The translations under genes were made by a program, and so were the position numbers. A stretch of 64,000 nt of DNA from Anatilimnocola floriformis. Lineage in GTDB: Bacteria > Planctomycetota > Planctomycetia > Pirellulales > Pirellulaceae. The stretch spans positions 1,736,001 through 1,800,000 of the forward strand of contig NZ_JAMLFW010000001.1 of NCBI RefSeq assembly GCF_024256385.1, given 5' to 3'. Positions 18,047 to 30,000 of this stretch are shown here, in pieces (positions within the stretch are counted from its first letter, which is position 1; each line of letters begins with the position of its first letter). The notes beneath the pieces were generated by a model that was not told the origin of the DNA, did not search any database, and saw only the letters and a list, made by a program, of their open reading frames with translations.

Positions 18047-18871
18047 ATGAAATTCGCCATCTGCAACGAAACGTTTCTCGATTGGCCGTTCGAAAAGGCT
18101 TTTGCTTTTGCCCGCGACGTCGGCTACACCGGCCTTGAGATCGCGCCGTTCACGATTGCCACGAACGTCTTCGACATCTCTCCGGCCCGCCGCGCGGAAG
18201 TTCGCCGGCAAGCCGAAGACGCCGATCTGCAAGTGATCGGTTTGCACTGGCTGCTGGCTAAGACGAACGGCTTTTATCTGACGACGCCCGACGACGCCGT
18301 GCGGCAGAAGACGAGCGAATATTTTCAAGAGCTGGCCCGCCTCTGCCGCGATCTCGGCGGCAAAGTAATGGTGCTCGGTTCACCGCTGCAGCGCAACCTG
18401 CTTCCCGGCGTGACGCACGACCAGGCTCTCGACCTCGCCGCCGATTGCTTGAAGCGAGCGCTGCCGACGATTGAAGAGTGCGACGTCACCATCGCCATCG
18501 AACCCCTCGGCCCAGCCGAAGGCGACTTCCTCAATACGGCAGCCCTCGGCGTGGAACTGATCGAGCGCATCGGCTCGCCGCATGTTCGGTTGCACCTCGA
18601 TTGCAAAGCCATGTCGAGCGAAAGCAAATCGATTCCCGAGCTTCTCCGCGAGAACCGGCAGGTCCTCGAGCACTTCCACGCCAACGACCCCAACCGCCGC
18701 GGCCCTGGCATGGGCGAACTCGACTTCGTGCCGATCTTTCAAACGCTCGCCGAAATCGACTACCGCGGCTGGGTCAGCGTCGAAGTCTTCGACTACGAAC
18801 CGGGCGTAGAAGTCCTCGCCCGCGAGAGCATGGAGTACATGCAAGGCGTGCTCGCGGAGTTGCAATCCTAG
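18047..18871 (+). CDS. Sugar phosphate isomerase/epimerase family TIM-barrel protein
   Basis: A 274-residue protein of the xylose isomerase-like/AP endonuclease 2 TIM-barrel family. Metal-ligand residues of the family are visible: Glu in IAIEPLGP, Asp in LHLDCKAM, His in HFHANDPNRRGPG and Glu in VSVEVFDYEPG. These normally bind a divalent cation and catalyse ketose/aldose isomerisation or epimerisation. It begins MKFAICNETFLDWPFEKAFA, cytoplasmic with no signal peptide. It probably forms an operon with the aldo/keto reductase 39 bases upstream. The exact sugar cannot be told from sequence. Confidence 0.9.
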   Translation: MKFAICNETFLDWPFEKAFAFARDVGYTGLEIAPFTIATNVFDISPARRAEVRRQAEDADLQVIGLHWLLAKTNGFYLTTPDDAVRQKTSEYFQELARLCRDLGGKVMVLGSPLQRNLLPGVTHDQALDLAADCLKRALPTIEECDVTIAIEPLGPAEGDFLNTAALGVELIERIGSPHVRLHLDCKAMSSESKSIPELLRENRQVLEHFHANDPNRRGPGMGELDFVPIFQTLAEIDYRGWVSVEVFDYEPGVEVLARESMEYMQGVLAELQS

Positions 18872-18938
18872 AAAGAGCCACGCACGCAGTAAGTGGAATG
18901 GACTCGACTGCACTCACAAAGGTTCTGCTATGCATTTG

Positions 18939-19073
18939 CTTAGCCGCCAGCTTTAGCTGGTGGCAGCAAATCAAGCAGTTCCGGCTTTAGCCATTCCATT
19001 GGCTCGCGCGGGAACGACGGCTAAAGCCTGGCACTCGTGGCGTCTCTACCACCAGCTAAAGCTGGTGGCTAAG
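18939..19073. repeat. Composite palindromic repeat built from four small hairpins
   Basis: Outer arms CTTAGCC...GGTGGC (18939-18964) and GCCACC-type...GGCTAAG (19049-19073) are reverse complements. Each arm is itself a hairpin with a two-base loop (CCAGCTTTAGCTGG; CCAGCTAAAGCTGG). Between them lie GGCTTTAGCC (18983-18992) and GGCTAAAGCC (19019-19028), again complementary to each other. The element occupies the gap between the isomerase and the RND operon, which converge, so it may also help end transcription. Confidence 0.8.
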
Positions 19074-19098
19074 AGAGCGCGGGCCAAGTTTCACGCGC

Positions 19099-22000
19099 CT
19101 AACCCTTGGCTGACGCCGCGGGCTGTGACGCTGGCAACGCACTGAGCACCTCAGGAACGTGCTGTTCGCGTCCACCGGCGCACCACAGCCGGAAGCGGTC
19201 GAGGTAGAGATAAACGACGGGCGTCGTGTAGAGCGTCAGCATTTGGCTGAAGATCAAACCGCCCACGATGGCGATGCCCAACGGCTGACGGAGTTCGGCG
19301 CCATTGCCCACGCCGAGCGCCAACGGCAAGCCGGCGAAGAGGGCTGCCATGGTGGTCATCGTGATCGGCCGGAACCGCAGGATACAGGCTTCGAAGATCG
19401 CCTTTTCGGGCGTCATGCCGTGAGTGCGTTCTGCTTCGAGCGCAAAGTCGATCATCATGATCGCGTTCTTCTTGACGATGCCGATCAGCAGCAAAATGCC
19501 GATGAGCGCCATCACGTTCAGCTCGACGCCGCAGATCATGAGTGCGAGCAACGCACCCACGCCAGCCGAAGGCAAGGTCGAGAGAATCGTGAGGGGATGG
19601 ATGTAGCTCTCATAGAGCATGCCGAGCACGATGTAGACCGTGACGAGCGCTGCCAGAATCAAAATGGGTTGCGTGCTGAGCGAATCTTGAAAGGCCTGCG
19701 CGGTGCCGGAGAATTTTCCCTGAATGCTTTCGGGCATGCCAAGATCGCGCGCGGCCTGCTCGATCTTCGGCACGACCTCGCCCAGCGAGGTTCCCTTGGA
19801 GAGGTTGAACGAAATGGTGGTCGATGGAAATTGACCGGAGTGATTGGCCGAGAGTGCCGAGTTGGTCACCGTTTGCCGATACAGTGTCTTCAGCGGAATC
19901 TGCGAGTCGCCCGGTCCGCGAATGAAGATGTACTTCAGAGCTTCCGGACTTTCGGCGAACTCGTCCTCGACTTGCATCACGACGTGATATTGATTCTGCG
20001 ATTCGTACATCGTGGCCACCTGCCGTTGCCCGAAAGCGTCGTACAGCGTGTTGTCGATCGTCGCCAGCGTGATCCCCAGCCGAGCGGCCATGTCGCGATC
20101 GATCTGCAGCCGCGACTGCAAACCTTTGTTCTGCTGATCGGTGTTGACGTCGACCAGACCTTCGATTTTCCGCATTTCGCGGAGCAGCTTGGGGTTCCAG
20201 TCGTTCAGTTCCTTCAAGCTGTCGCCGCGCAGGTTGTATTGATATTGCGCGCTGCTCACGCGACCGCCGACGCGCAAGTCCTGCACGGGCAACAGCACCA
20301 GCGTCGCGCCGGGCAACTTCGAGGACTTCTCACGAATGCGCTTGATCACATCATCGACCGAAGCTTTTCGCTCGTTGAGGGGCTTGAGCGCAATGAACAT
20401 GCGGCCGGAGTTGGTCGCGCCACCCATGCCGCCGCTGCCGCCGGTTTGAGCAGTCACTCCGTCGACCGCGGGATCGGCACTGACGAGCGCGGCAAATTGT
20501 TCAAGCAGCCGCGACATCGATTTGAAAGACGTGTCTTGATCGGCCATCAAGCTGCCGGTCAAACGGCCTGTGTCTTGCTGCGGAAAAAATCCCTTCGGCA
20601 CGATCACGTACAAATAAACGGTGAGCACGAGCGTCGACAGCGTCACGAGCAGCGTGGCAAATGGATGCCGCAAGACAAAACGGAGCGATCGTTCGTACAC
20701 GCCGAGAATCCATTCGAAAATCCGCTCGCTGAATTCATAAATACGGCCATGCTTGCGCTCGTGCTGATTCTTCAGCAAATAGGCGCACATCATGGGCGTG
20801 GTAGTCAGCGAAACGACCAGCGACACGGCAATGGCGACCGTTAGGGTCACTGCAAACTCGCGAAACAGCCGACCGACGATGCCACCCATCAGCAAGATGG
20901 GAATGAACACGGCCACGAGTGAAATGCTAATCGATAAAACCGTAAAGCCGATTTCCTGCGCCCCTTTGATCGAGGCTTGCATCGGCGTCATCCCTTTTTC
21001 GATGTGCCGGGCGATGTTTTCGATCACCACGATTGCATCATCGACGACGAAGCCCGTGGCAATGGTCAGCGCCATGAGCGAAAGATTGTCGAGGCTGTAG
21101 TCGGCCAAGTACATCATGCCGAACGTACTGATGAGCGACACGGGAACGGCCACGCTGGGAATGAGCGTCGCGCGCCAGTCGCGCAGAAAAATGAACACCA
21201 CCAAAATCACCAGGCCCACCGAGAGCGCCAGCGTGAACTGCACGTCTTCGAGCGAAGCGCGAATGGTCGCCGTGCGATCGAGCGCCACGTGCAGGTCCAT
21301 GGCAGCGGGAATTTGCGCGTCAAGCTGCGGCAGCAATTCGCGGACGCGATCGACCGTGCCGATGATGTTGGCATTCGGCTGCCGAAAAACGATCAGCAGG
21401 ATCGACGGTTTGCCTTCGTAAATACCAAAGGCCCGCGTATCCTCGACCGCATCCGTCACTTTCGCGACGTCTTGCAAGCGAACCGGCGAACCATTGCGAT
21501 AAACGACGATCAGCGGCGCGTATTCCTTAGCCGTCAGAAGTTGATCGGTGGCATTCAAAGCCCAAGTCGTTTCGCCGTTGGAAATACTCCCCTTCGGCCG
21601 ATTGGCGTTGGCCGTGCCGAGCGCGGCGCGCACGTCTTCCAAACCCAGGCCGAGAAAGTTGAGGATTGTGGGATTCACATCGACGCGGACCGCGGGCGCC
21701 GAACCACCGGCGACGCTTACCTGACCAACCCCGTCCACCTGCGAGAGCTTTTGCTGCAAGATCGTCGCAGCAACGTCGTACAGCTTGTCCTTGGTGTAGT
21801 TGTCCGACGTGAGCGCGAGAATCATGATCGGCGAATCGGCGGGATTCACCTTGCGATAGGACGGGTTATTCGGCAAGTTGGTCGGCAACTGGCCGCGAGC
21901 CGCATTGATCGCGGCCTGCACATCGCGCGCAGCCGCGTTGATGTTGCGATCGAGATCGAATTGCAGCGTGATGCTCGTCGCGCCCAGCGAACTTGCCGAG

Positions 22001-22242
22001 GTCATCTCGGTCACACCGGCGATGCGGCCGAACTGCCGTTCGAGCGGAGTCGCCACGGCGGTGGCCATTGTTTCTGGACTAGCGCCGGGCAAGTTCGCGC
22101 TGACTTGAATCGTGGGAAATTCGACCTGCGGCAACGGCGACACCGGCAGCAAGACATAACCCAGCGCGCCGGCGAGCGTGACGGCGATGGTTAGCAGCGT
22201 CGTGCCGACGGGCCGCCGAATGAACGGAGTCGACAGGCTCAT
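19099..22242 (-). CDS. RND efflux permease (second of a pair)
   Basis: A 1047-residue inner-membrane proton-driven multidrug or solute exporter of the HAE1/AcrB-MdtC type, full length. It starts [20 protein letters not shown] with the first membrane helix, and has two large periplasmic loops and 12 expected helices. The proton-relay Asp pair is in [14 protein letters not shown] and the conserved Lys in [14 protein letters not shown]. Its start overlaps the end of the other permease gene by four bases (22239-22242), so the two are translationally coupled. Two different permeases with one adaptor is the MdtABC arrangement, where the permeases form a mixed trimer. No outer-membrane TolC-type gene is adjacent. 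Confidence 0.94.
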   Translation of the reverse strand: MSLSTPFIRRPVGTTLLTIAVTLAGALGYVLLPVSPLPQVEFPTIQVSANLPGASPETMATAVATPLERQFGRIAGVTEMTSASSLGATSITLQFDLDRNINAAARDVQAAINAARGQLPTNLPNNPSYRKVNPADSPIMILALTSDNYTKDKLYDVAATILQQKLSQVDGVGQVSVAGGSAPAVRVDVNPTILNFLGLGLEDVRAALGTANANRPKGSISNGETTWALNATDQLLTAKEYAPLIVVYRNGSPVRLQDVAKVTDAVEDTRAFGIYEGKPSILLIVFRQPNANIIGTVDRVRELLPQLDAQIPAAMDLHVALDRTATIRASLEDVQFTLALSVGLVILVVFIFLRDWRATLIPSVAVPVSLISTFGMMYLADYSLDNLSLMALTIATGFVVDDAIVVIENIARHIEKGMTPMQASIKGAQEIGFTVLSISISLVAVFIPILLMGGIVGRLFREFAVTLTVAIAVSLVVSLTTTPMMCAYLLKNQHERKHGRIYEFSERIFEWILGVYERSLRFVLRHPFATLLVTLSTLVLTVYLYVIVPKGFFPQQDTGRLTGSLMADQDTSFKSMSRLLEQFAALVSADPAVDGVTAQTGGSGGMGGATNSGRMFIALKPLNERKASVDDVIKRIREKSSKLPGATLVLLPVQDLRVGGRVSSAQYQYNLRGDSLKELNDWNPKLLREMRKIEGLVDVNTDQQNKGLQSRLQIDRDMAARLGITLATIDNTLYDAFGQRQVATMYESQNQYHVVMQVEDEFAESPEALKYIFIRGPGDSQIPLKTLYRQTVTNSALSANHSGQFPSTTISFNLSKGTSLGEVVPKIEQAARDLGMPESIQGKFSGTAQAFQDSLSTQPILILAALVTVYIVLGMLYESYIHPLTILSTLPSAGVGALLALMICGVELNVMALIGILLLIGIVKKNAIMMIDFALEAERTHGMTPEKAIFEACILRFRPITMTTMAALFAGLPLALGVGNGAELRQPLGIAIVGGLIFSQMLTLYTTPVVYLYLDRFRLWCAGGREQHVPEVLSALPASQPAASAKG

Positions 22243-25200
22243 GCCTCGCCTCCGTGCGTCGCATGTGCCACCGCATGTCCTGGCAAATCGTTCTCAGGAA
22301 CCGACGTGGTCTGCACTCGAATCCCGAACCAAGTGCCGAGGCGATCGAACCAGAGGTAAATCACCGGCGTGGTATAGAGCGTGAGCAGCTGGCTGAAGAT
22401 CAAACCGCCGATAATCGTGATGCCGAGCGGGCTGCGCAGTTCGGAGCCGGTACCAGTGCCAATCGCGAGCGGCACGGCGCCCAGTAACGCCGCCATCGTC
22501 GTCATCATGATCGGCCGAAAACGCAACAGGCAGGCTTCGAAAATGGCTTCGTACGGTTCCTTGTTCTGATTGCGCTGCGCATCGAGCGCAAAGTCGATCA
22601 TCATGATCGCGTTCTTTTTCACGATGCCGATCAGCAGGATGATGCCGATCAAACCGATCACGCTCAAATCGGAACGGCAGAGGAGCAGCGCGACGAGAGC
22701 GCCCACGCCCGCCGACGGCAACGTCGAGAGAATCGTGATCGGATGAATGTAGCTTTCGTAGAGAACGCCCAGCACGATATAGACGGTCACCAGCGCGGCA
22801 AGAATGAGCAGCGGAGTGTTCTTGAGCGACGCCAGAAATGCTTCGGCCGTCCCTTGGTAGCTGCCGACAATGCTCGGCGGCATGTCGAGTTCGGTCTTCG
22901 CCAGGTCGATTGCTTCGACGGCTTGTCCCAGCGAAACGCCTGGGGCCAGGTTGAACGAGACAGTCACCACGGGAAACTGCCCCTGATGATTGATCGTCAG
23001 CGGCGCGGTGGTTTCTTCGATCCGCGTGAACGTGCTCAGCGGCACGGCTTTGCCGTTCGGCGGGCGGATATAGATTTCGCTGAGATCGCCGGGCGAATCG
23101 CGAAACTCCGGCTGTACTTCCAAAATCAGGCGGTACTGATTCAGCTGCGTGAACATGATCGAAATTTGCCGCTGCCCGAAGGCATCGTACAGCGCGTCGT
23201 CGATCATCTGCGGCGTGATTCCCAGTCGCGACGAAATATCGCGATCGATGACGACCCGAGTTTGCAGCCCGGAGTTCTGCTGATCGCTGGCCACGTCGCG
23301 CAGCTGCGGCAGTTCGCGCAGCTTGGCGACGAACTTCGGCGCCCATTCGTCGAGCTCTTTGGAATCGGGATCTTCCAAGCTGTATTGATATTGCGTGCGG
23401 CTGACGCGAGTTTCGACCGTCAAGTCCTGCACTGGTTGCATGAAGAGGCGAATCCCCTTCACATCATTCACCAGCTCTTGCAAGCGGTGAATGATTTCGG
23501 TGGCAGATTCGTGGCGCTCTTCATGCGGCTTGAGATTGATTTGAATGCGGCCGCTGTTGGCCGTGGTGTTCGTCCCGTCGATGCCGATGAAGCTCGACAA
23601 GCTGTCGACGGCGGGATCCTTGAGAATCGCCTTATTCAACGCGAGTTGCCGGCGCGACATGGCTTCGAACGAAGTGCTCTGCGGCGCCTCGGAGATGCCC
23701 AGAATCACGCCCGTATCTTGCACGGGAAAGAAGCCCTTCGGCACTATCACATACAGGCCGATGGTGGCGAGCAGCGTGGCGAGCGAGACAAACATCGTGG
23801 CCGTTTGATGTCGCAGAACCCAACGCAAGGTCACGCCATAAACGCGAATGACCCATTCAAAGGCCGCCTCGGACATGTGGAACAACCGGCCATGTTTGTT
23901 CGGGTCGACGTGCTTGAGGAGCTTGGCGCACATCATGGGTGTGAGCGTGAGCGAGACCACGGCCGACATGAGAATGGTCACGCTGAGGGTCACGGCAAAC
24001 TCGCGGAACAACCGCCCCACGATATCGCCCATGAAGAGGAGCGGAATGAGGACCGCGATGAGCGACACGCTGAGCGAAACAATCGTAAAGCCGATCTGCT
24101 CGGCGCCCTTGAGTGCGGCGTCGAGCGGCGATTCGCCTTCTTCGATGTAGCGCATGATGTTTTCGATCATCACGATCGCATCGTCGACAACAAAGCCCGT
24201 CGAAATCGTGAGGGCCATCAGCGTGAGATTGTTCAAGCTGTAATCGAGCAAGTACATCACCGCGAACGTACCGATCAGCGACAGGGGAACGGCGACGCTG
24301 GGGATGATCGTGGCGTAGAAGTTGCGCAGGAAGACGAAGATCACAAACACCACCAGTGCGATGGTGAAGAGGAGTTCGATCTGCACGTCTTCGACCGACG
24401 CACGAATGGTGACAGTACGGTCGGTGAGAATCTTGATCGACACCGCGGCTGGTAGCGCGTCTTTGAGTTGCGGCAGCAGATCCTTCACGCGGTTGACCAC
24501 TTCGATGGTGTTCGCGCCTGGCTGGCGCTGGATATTCAAAATCACCGCCGGCGTGTCGTTCATCCAGGCGGCTTGGCGTTGATTTTCAACGTCGTCGATG
24601 ACATCGGCGACGTCTGACATCAACACCGGTGCGCCGTTGCGATAGGTGACAATCAGCTTGCGATACTGCTCGCTGGTAAAGATCTGATCGTTGGCGCCAA
24701 TGGTGAAAGCCTGGCGCGCACCGTCGAAACTCCCCTTGGCCTGGTTCACGTTGGCGGCGGCGATCGTGGCCCGCACGTCCGAGAGATTCAGGCCCAGCGC
24801 CGAGAGGGCGGTCGGGTTGACTTGAATGCGGATCGCTGGCTTTTGGCCGCCGCTGATGCTCACCATGCCCACGCCGCTGAGCTGCGAGATTTTTTGCGCG
24901 AGTCGCGTATCGGCGAGATCTTCGACCTTCGAGAGCGGCAGCGTTTCCGAGGAAATCGCCAGCGTCAGGATCGGCGTATCGGCGGGATTGGTCTTCAAAT
25001 AGATCGGTGGATTCGGCAGATCGCGCGGCAGGAAGGTCGAAGCCACGTTGATCGACGATTGCACCTGCTGGGCCGCGACGTCGATATCGAGCTCGAGCGA
25101 AAAGCGAAGCGTGATGATCGAACAGCCATCCGAGCTGGTTGAGGTCATCTGCGTGAGGCCGGGAACCTGACCGAACTGCCGCTCGAGCGGTGCGGTGACC

Positions 25201-25385
25201 GACGACGCCATCACGTCGGGACCGGCGCCGGGATAATACGTTACGACTTGTATCGTCGGATAGTCGACCTGCGGCAACGCCGACACTGGCAGCAAGCGAT
25301 AGGCGATGATGCCCGCGAGCGTAATCGCAGTCATCAGCAATACGGTCGCGACCGGCCGTAGAATAAATGGGCGAGAGACATTCAT
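22239..25385 (-). CDS. RND efflux permease (first of a pair)
   Basis: A 1048-residue RND permease, MdtB/AcrB-like. The N-terminus is [20 protein letters not shown]. The helix-4 Asp pair ([14 protein letters not shown]) and the conserved Lys ([14 protein letters not shown]) are present, so proton coupling should work. It follows the adaptor gene with a six-base gap and overlaps the next permease by four bases, giving a tight three-gene operon. It is paralogous to the next gene along its whole length, as expected for heterotrimer-forming MdtB/MdtC pairs. The exported substrate is not evident. Confidence 0.94.
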   Translation of the reverse strand: MNVSRPFILRPVATVLLMTAITLAGIIAYRLLPVSALPQVDYPTIQVVTYYPGAGPDVMASSVTAPLERQFGQVPGLTQMTSTSSDGCSIITLRFSLELDIDVAAQQVQSSINVASTFLPRDLPNPPIYLKTNPADTPILTLAISSETLPLSKVEDLADTRLAQKISQLSGVGMVSISGGQKPAIRIQVNPTALSALGLNLSDVRATIAAANVNQAKGSFDGARQAFTIGANDQIFTSEQYRKLIVTYRNGAPVLMSDVADVIDDVENQRQAAWMNDTPAVILNIQRQPGANTIEVVNRVKDLLPQLKDALPAAVSIKILTDRTVTIRASVEDVQIELLFTIALVVFVIFVFLRNFYATIIPSVAVPLSLIGTFAVMYLLDYSLNNLTLMALTISTGFVVDDAIVMIENIMRYIEEGESPLDAALKGAEQIGFTIVSLSVSLIAVLIPLLFMGDIVGRLFREFAVTLSVTILMSAVVSLTLTPMMCAKLLKHVDPNKHGRLFHMSEAAFEWVIRVYGVTLRWVLRHQTATMFVSLATLLATIGLYVIVPKGFFPVQDTGVILGISEAPQSTSFEAMSRRQLALNKAILKDPAVDSLSSFIGIDGTNTTANSGRIQINLKPHEERHESATEIIHRLQELVNDVKGIRLFMQPVQDLTVETRVSRTQYQYSLEDPDSKELDEWAPKFVAKLRELPQLRDVASDQQNSGLQTRVVIDRDISSRLGITPQMIDDALYDAFGQRQISIMFTQLNQYRLILEVQPEFRDSPGDLSEIYIRPPNGKAVPLSTFTRIEETTAPLTINHQGQFPVVTVSFNLAPGVSLGQAVEAIDLAKTELDMPPSIVGSYQGTAEAFLASLKNTPLLILAALVTVYIVLGVLYESYIHPITILSTLPSAGVGALVALLLCRSDLSVIGLIGIILLIGIVKKNAIMMIDFALDAQRNQNKEPYEAIFEACLLRFRPIMMTTMAALLGAVPLAIGTGTGSELRSPLGITIIGGLIFSQLLTLYTTPVIYLWFDRLGTWFGIRVQTTSVPENDLPGHAVAHATHGGEA

Positions 25386-25391
25386 CGGGCG

Positions 25392-26837
25392 TTACTTCGC
25401 GGCGGGCACCGGCTCACCAGGCTTTTTTCCGGCTGGCGAATCGGACTTGGGCTCGCGCTTCCCTTTTTCCTGAGCAGCATCTTTGCCGCCAGCTTTCGCG
25501 TCACCGGACTTCGCATCGCGAGTCGTAACCTTGGCTTTGGGCTGCAGCTTGTCGAGCCCTTCGGTCACCACCACTTCGCCTTCTTTCAATCCTTTTTCGA
25601 TCGACGTTTCGGTTCCTTCCACCGGCCCAGGAATCACATCGCGCAGTTCGACCGTGCTATCGGCTTGCACCACATACACAAAATTGGAAGTGGGGCCGCG
25701 TTGCACGGCAGCCGAAGGAACGATCGTGGCGTTGTGCTTGGTATCGACGAGCAACCGCGTGTTCACAAACTGATTGGGAAACAGCGCGCCAGCGTCTTTG
25801 TCAACAATCGCTTTCAGACGCAACGTGCCAGTGGTGGCATCGACCTGGTTGTCGGTGGCCAACAATGTTCCCGTCGCCAGTTTGTTCTTGAAGTCGCGAT
25901 CATAGGCTTCGACTTGCAGGTCGTCCCCCTTCAGCAAGCGAGCTTGCACGCGGGGGATTTCGTCCTGAGAAATCGTGAACGTGATTGCAATCGGTTCGAG
26001 CTGATTCATCACGGCCAGACCGCTCGGATCATTGGCCCGCACAATGTTGCCGACGTCGACCAAGCGCAGACCGATGCGACCTTTGAAAGGCGAGATGATC
26101 CGGCAGTAAGTGATTTGCAGTTCGGCATTGGCTACCATCGCGCGATCGCTTTTCACCATCCCTTCGGTCTGATGTACGAGCGACTCTTGGTTCTCGAGCT
26201 CTTGCTTCGAGATGCCTTTGCTCTTGAAGAGGTCGTAGTAACGCTCTAGCGTGTTCTTGGCCGTCTTCAGCGTGGCTTCGTCGCGGGCCAGTTGGCCGGC
26301 GGCCTGGTCGCGCTGCACTTCGAAGGGGCGCGAGTCGATCTGGGCCAGCAAGGTTCCCTTTTCGACGATCTCGCCTTCTTCAAACGGCACGCTGATCAAC
26401 TCGCCATCGACGCGGCTGCGGATGGTGGCCGTCTTCAACGCGGTGACGGTTCCCAGGCCGTTGAGATACAAATCGAAGTCGCGAGTTGTTGCCGTGGCGG
26501 TGACGACGGGCACCACGCGGGGGCCCTTGGGGGCCTCGACCTTAGCGGCAAAATATACCGAAACCTTCGGCCACCATTGGGCGCGATAATACCAACCGGC
26601 CCCCGCGCCGATGGCGAGCACCGCTAGAGTGATCCAGGTGCCGAGGCGAGACTGCTTAGGCTCGCGCGCGGCTTCACGAGCGATCGGCGAGTGTTGGGTC
26701 GACGGCTCCGCGGGCAATGGCTGTTGAGCCGGAGGCGGCAGGGTTTCTTCCTGCGTGCGTTCCGGGGCTCGGCGCTCGGCTGCGGGCCGGCTTTTCGCCT
26801 CGGAGGGCGGAGCGGAAACGGGCGCGTTCCTGATCAT
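25392..26837 (-). CDS. RND efflux periplasmic adaptor (membrane fusion protein)
   Basis: A 481-residue adaptor linking the permeases to an outer-membrane channel. After an unusually long Pro/Glu/Arg-rich cytoplasmic segment (about 1-65), a single membrane anchor (LGTWITLAVLAIGAGAGWYY) leads to a lipoyl half-motif (GELISVPFEEGEIVEKGTLL), a coiled-coil hairpin with many Gln and Glu, the second lipoyl half (ISPFKGRIGLRLVDVGNIV), a beta-barrel (ITFTISQDEIP) and a membrane-proximal domain. A Lys/Gly/Asp-rich tail ends it. The first gene of the operon with both permeases. The ATG at 26837 is preferred to a GTG at 26921, but no strong ribosome site marks either, so the start is uncertain. Confidence 0.88.
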   Translation of the reverse strand: MIRNAPVSAPPSEAKSRPAAERRAPERTQEETLPPPAQQPLPAEPSTQHSPIAREAAREPKQSRLGTWITLAVLAIGAGAGWYYRAQWWPKVSVYFAAKVEAPKGPRVVPVVTATATTRDFDLYLNGLGTVTALKTATIRSRVDGELISVPFEEGEIVEKGTLLAQIDSRPFEVQRDQAAGQLARDEATLKTAKNTLERYYDLFKSKGISKQELENQESLVHQTEGMVKSDRAMVANAELQITYCRIISPFKGRIGLRLVDVGNIVRANDPSGLAVMNQLEPIAITFTISQDEIPRVQARLLKGDDLQVEAYDRDFKNKLATGTLLATDNQVDATTGTLRLKAIVDKDAGALFPNQFVNTRLLVDTKHNATIVPSAAVQRGPTSNFVYVVQADSTVELRDVIPGPVEGTETSIEKGLKEGEVVVTEGLDKLQPKAKVTTRDAKSGDAKAGGKDAAQEKGKREPKSDSPAGKKPGEPVPAAK

Positions 26838-26941
26838 CGTATGGTGCCCGAAATTACTCGGGCCAGGCAAAGGCGGGAAGTTTGGAGAGGCTATCGATCT
26901 ACACTTATCATTGAACGCCACAGCGGGCTGCTGGGGTATCT

Positions 26942-26959
26942 GCCGTTAGGCATATGACA
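26942..26959. promoter_or_regulatory. TGCC-N4-GGCATATGACA motif upstream of the sensor kinase
   Basis: GCCGTTAGGCATATGACA here and GCCGAATGGCATATGACA at 30772-30789 match at 15 of 18 bases and both contain the inverted repeat TGCC-N4-GGCA. This one lies 130 bases before the kinase gene; the other lies before msrB. It is a candidate operator, perhaps for the LuxR-type regulator encoded between them. Confidence 0.35.
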
Positions 26960-27089
26960 AGCTGGCTGCAGTAATGGAAGTTTAGAACCCCTGGCTGGTT
27001 CTCGACTTGGCGTCACTGGTTGGCTGGTGGAAAATCGATTTTAATCGAAATAACGGCGCGGTTGCGCCTGATTTCCGGAATTTCCTTAC

Positions 27090-30000
27090 ATGACATTTCC
27101 GCATGCCCGATCGACCCCGGCAGTGTCCAGCAACCGCTGGTTACTTGCCGCCGGTTTGTTGGTGCTCGGAACTGTGTTTTTTTCAACCGCCGCTCATGGG
27201 CTCGATCCGCAGCGGCCACTCTCGCAAGCCCTGCTTCGCATCTGGCAAACGCCCCAAGGGCTGCCGCGGGTCGTGATCTATTCCATCTTTCAGACCAAGG
27301 ATGGCTATCTGTGGTTGGGCACTCAGGCCGGTTTGTTTCGGTTCGATGGCGTGCGGTTTGTGCCGATGTTTGCCGATCACGAGCAGTTGGCAAAATGCTG
27401 GATTCGGGACCTGTGCGAGGACAACGACCAGAACCTGTGGATCGCCACCGAAGACGCTGGCCTGATTCGCTGGCGGGCCGGTCGCGTCACTTCGTTTGGG
27501 CAGGCCGAGGGGCTTCCTTCGAATCATGTTCGTTGTTTGCAAGTTGATCGCCGCGGCGATCTGTGGATCGGCACCGATCGGGGCCTGGCCTGTCTGCGCG
27601 ATGGCAAAGTGGCGGCGGTGAATCAGGAAAATCTCCGCTCGCTGCCGATTCACGCGCTCGATGAAGCAGCCGACGGAACGCTCTGGATTGCTACTGCCGG
27701 TCCCGCCGTTTGGACTTCAAATGGAACCGCGTTCACCAAGCAGAGTTTTAAAGCGCTGCCAGCCGAGAGCACGATCAACGCGATTCATGCTGGGCCTGGC
27801 GACACCGTTTGGCTCGGAACATCGGCTGGGCTACTGCGCCGCAGTGGCGAAACCGAGCGACTCTTTACGGTCGCCGGCGGGCTGGGAAGCGACGAAGTGC
27901 TTTGCCTGGCAACTGCCCGAGAAGCGGGGCTCTGGATCGGTACCAAAGACGGCTACTGCCGAGTGCAGGGAGATCGGCTCGAGAGTTTTCAATCGCGCGA
28001 CGGCTTGTCGCAGAGCACGGCGCTCGCGCTCTGTGAAGATCACGAAGGGAGCCTGTGGGTCGGCACGAAGTATGGTCTGAATCAGTTCGTCGATCGCCGC
28101 ACGCTCTTGCCGTTTACGACGAGCGAAGGCTTGCCCAGCAACGACACGGGGCCCGTGCTGCAAACCGAGCAGGGAGATATTTGGGTCGGCACGCTCGATG
28201 CGGGACTGGCGAAGTTTGCCGGGCGGGAGTTTGCCCTCGCGGCGACCTTGCAAGCCGAGCTCCCCAGCCAACGCATTCTGTCGCTCGCTGGTGATGCCGG
28301 CGATCTGTGGATCGGCACCGATGCCGGCCTGTGTCGTGAACATGCGGGGCAAATCGTCGAGCAGTTCACCACAGCCGAGGGATTGCCGGCGAATAAAATT
28401 CTGGCTCTCTGCCGCGATCAAGCTGGCGCGCTTTGGATCGGCACTTCAGGTGGAATCGTCAAACTGCACGCCGGGAAACTGGTCAAGCCACCAGGCCTGG
28501 ATATGACGCGGCCGATTCAAGCGTTGGTCGCTCATCCCGGCGGATATTTAATCGCTGCCGTCGAAGGCGGTGAGCTATATCGCATCGCCGATGGCGAGGT
28601 GACTCTCTTCGACGAGCAACTTACCGGCTGGCGCGACGTGGTTGCCTTTCATGTCGATGCGCAACGCCACTTGTGGGTCGCCTTCCGCGACGGCGGCCTC
28701 GGGCTGATCGATGGCGACAAGCACTTCCGCTTTCGCGCGAAAGATGGACTCTACGATGACGACATCGTGGGGATCGCCAGCGATGACCGAGGCCGACTAT
28801 GGGTGGCCTGCAGTCGCGGCATTTTTTCGGTACTAGCCGAAGAACTGCAGCAATTCTCGGCAGGGCGCATCAGCCAAATCAACTGCACGCCGTTCAGCCC
28901 GACCGATGCTTCGCGGACCATCGAATGCCGCCGCGGCGTGCAGCCCGCCGTTTGGAAAATGGAGGATGGCCGCATTTGGTTCTCGACGATTCGCGGCATT
29001 CTCGTCGTCGATCCGCAGCGTTCGACGCGCACGCTGCCGCCGCCGTCGGTCGTGATCGAAGAAATCAATGTGAATGGCCAAAGCACTTCGGCCAAACAAT
29101 TGGCCACGCTGCCGCCGGGGCGGACCAATTTTGATTTTCACTACACGGCGCTCAGCTTCGCTTCGCCGACGCGGATTACGTTTCGCTATCAACTTGCCGG
29201 GTTCGATGCCGATTGGATCAACGCCGGTTCGCGGCGCGAAGCGTTCTACACCAATCTGGCCCCCGGCAGTTATCGCTTTCGCGTGCTCGCCTTGAATTCC
29301 GACGGCGTGGAGACAGAATCCACGCCCCTCGAGTTCACGGTCCGGCCGCACTTTTATGAAACCTGGGCGTTTTTGCTCTGCGTCGTCTTTGCGATCGTCG
29401 CCGCGGCCTGGATTGCTTTTCGTCTGCGTATGCAGCGCGTCAAAGAACGTTTGCAAGTGGTGCTCGGCGAGCGTAACCGCATTGCTCGCGAACTGCACGA
29501 CACGCTCATTCAAGGTTTCTCGGGTGTGACCATGCAAATGCAAGCGCTCGCCGCGCGCTTGAAAAAGCCGGATGATCTGGCGACGCTCAGCGAGATCATT
29601 AGCGACGCCGGCAACTGTCTGAGCGAAGCCCGCCGCTCTGTCGCCGGCCTGCGCAATCCCGAGAATGCTGAATCGGGGCTCACTGCCGCCATCACGCAAT
29701 CGGCCCGCCAACTGACCGAAGGGAGCGACCTGCGGTTGCAGCTGCAACTTGGCCCACTCGCGGGAAAATTCAATCCCGATGTCGAATACAACGTGCTGCG
29801 GATCGTGCAGGAAGCGATCAGCAACACCATCAAGCACGCGCAGGCCAGCGCTGTCGAAGTTCGTTTGAAATCCAACGCCCACGAAGTGGCCATCACGGTT
29901 CACGACGACGGCCAGGGTTTTGATGTGGCGCGGCATCTCGAGCAGGCCCAGCCGGGCCATTACGGCCTCATCGGCATGCGCGAGCGCGCGAGCCAGATCG

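Noticed and set aside
19159..24455. Long plus-strand frames (561, 405 and 570 codons)
   Set aside because: They are shadows of the two RND permease genes, whose proton-relay motifs and tight operon are clear.
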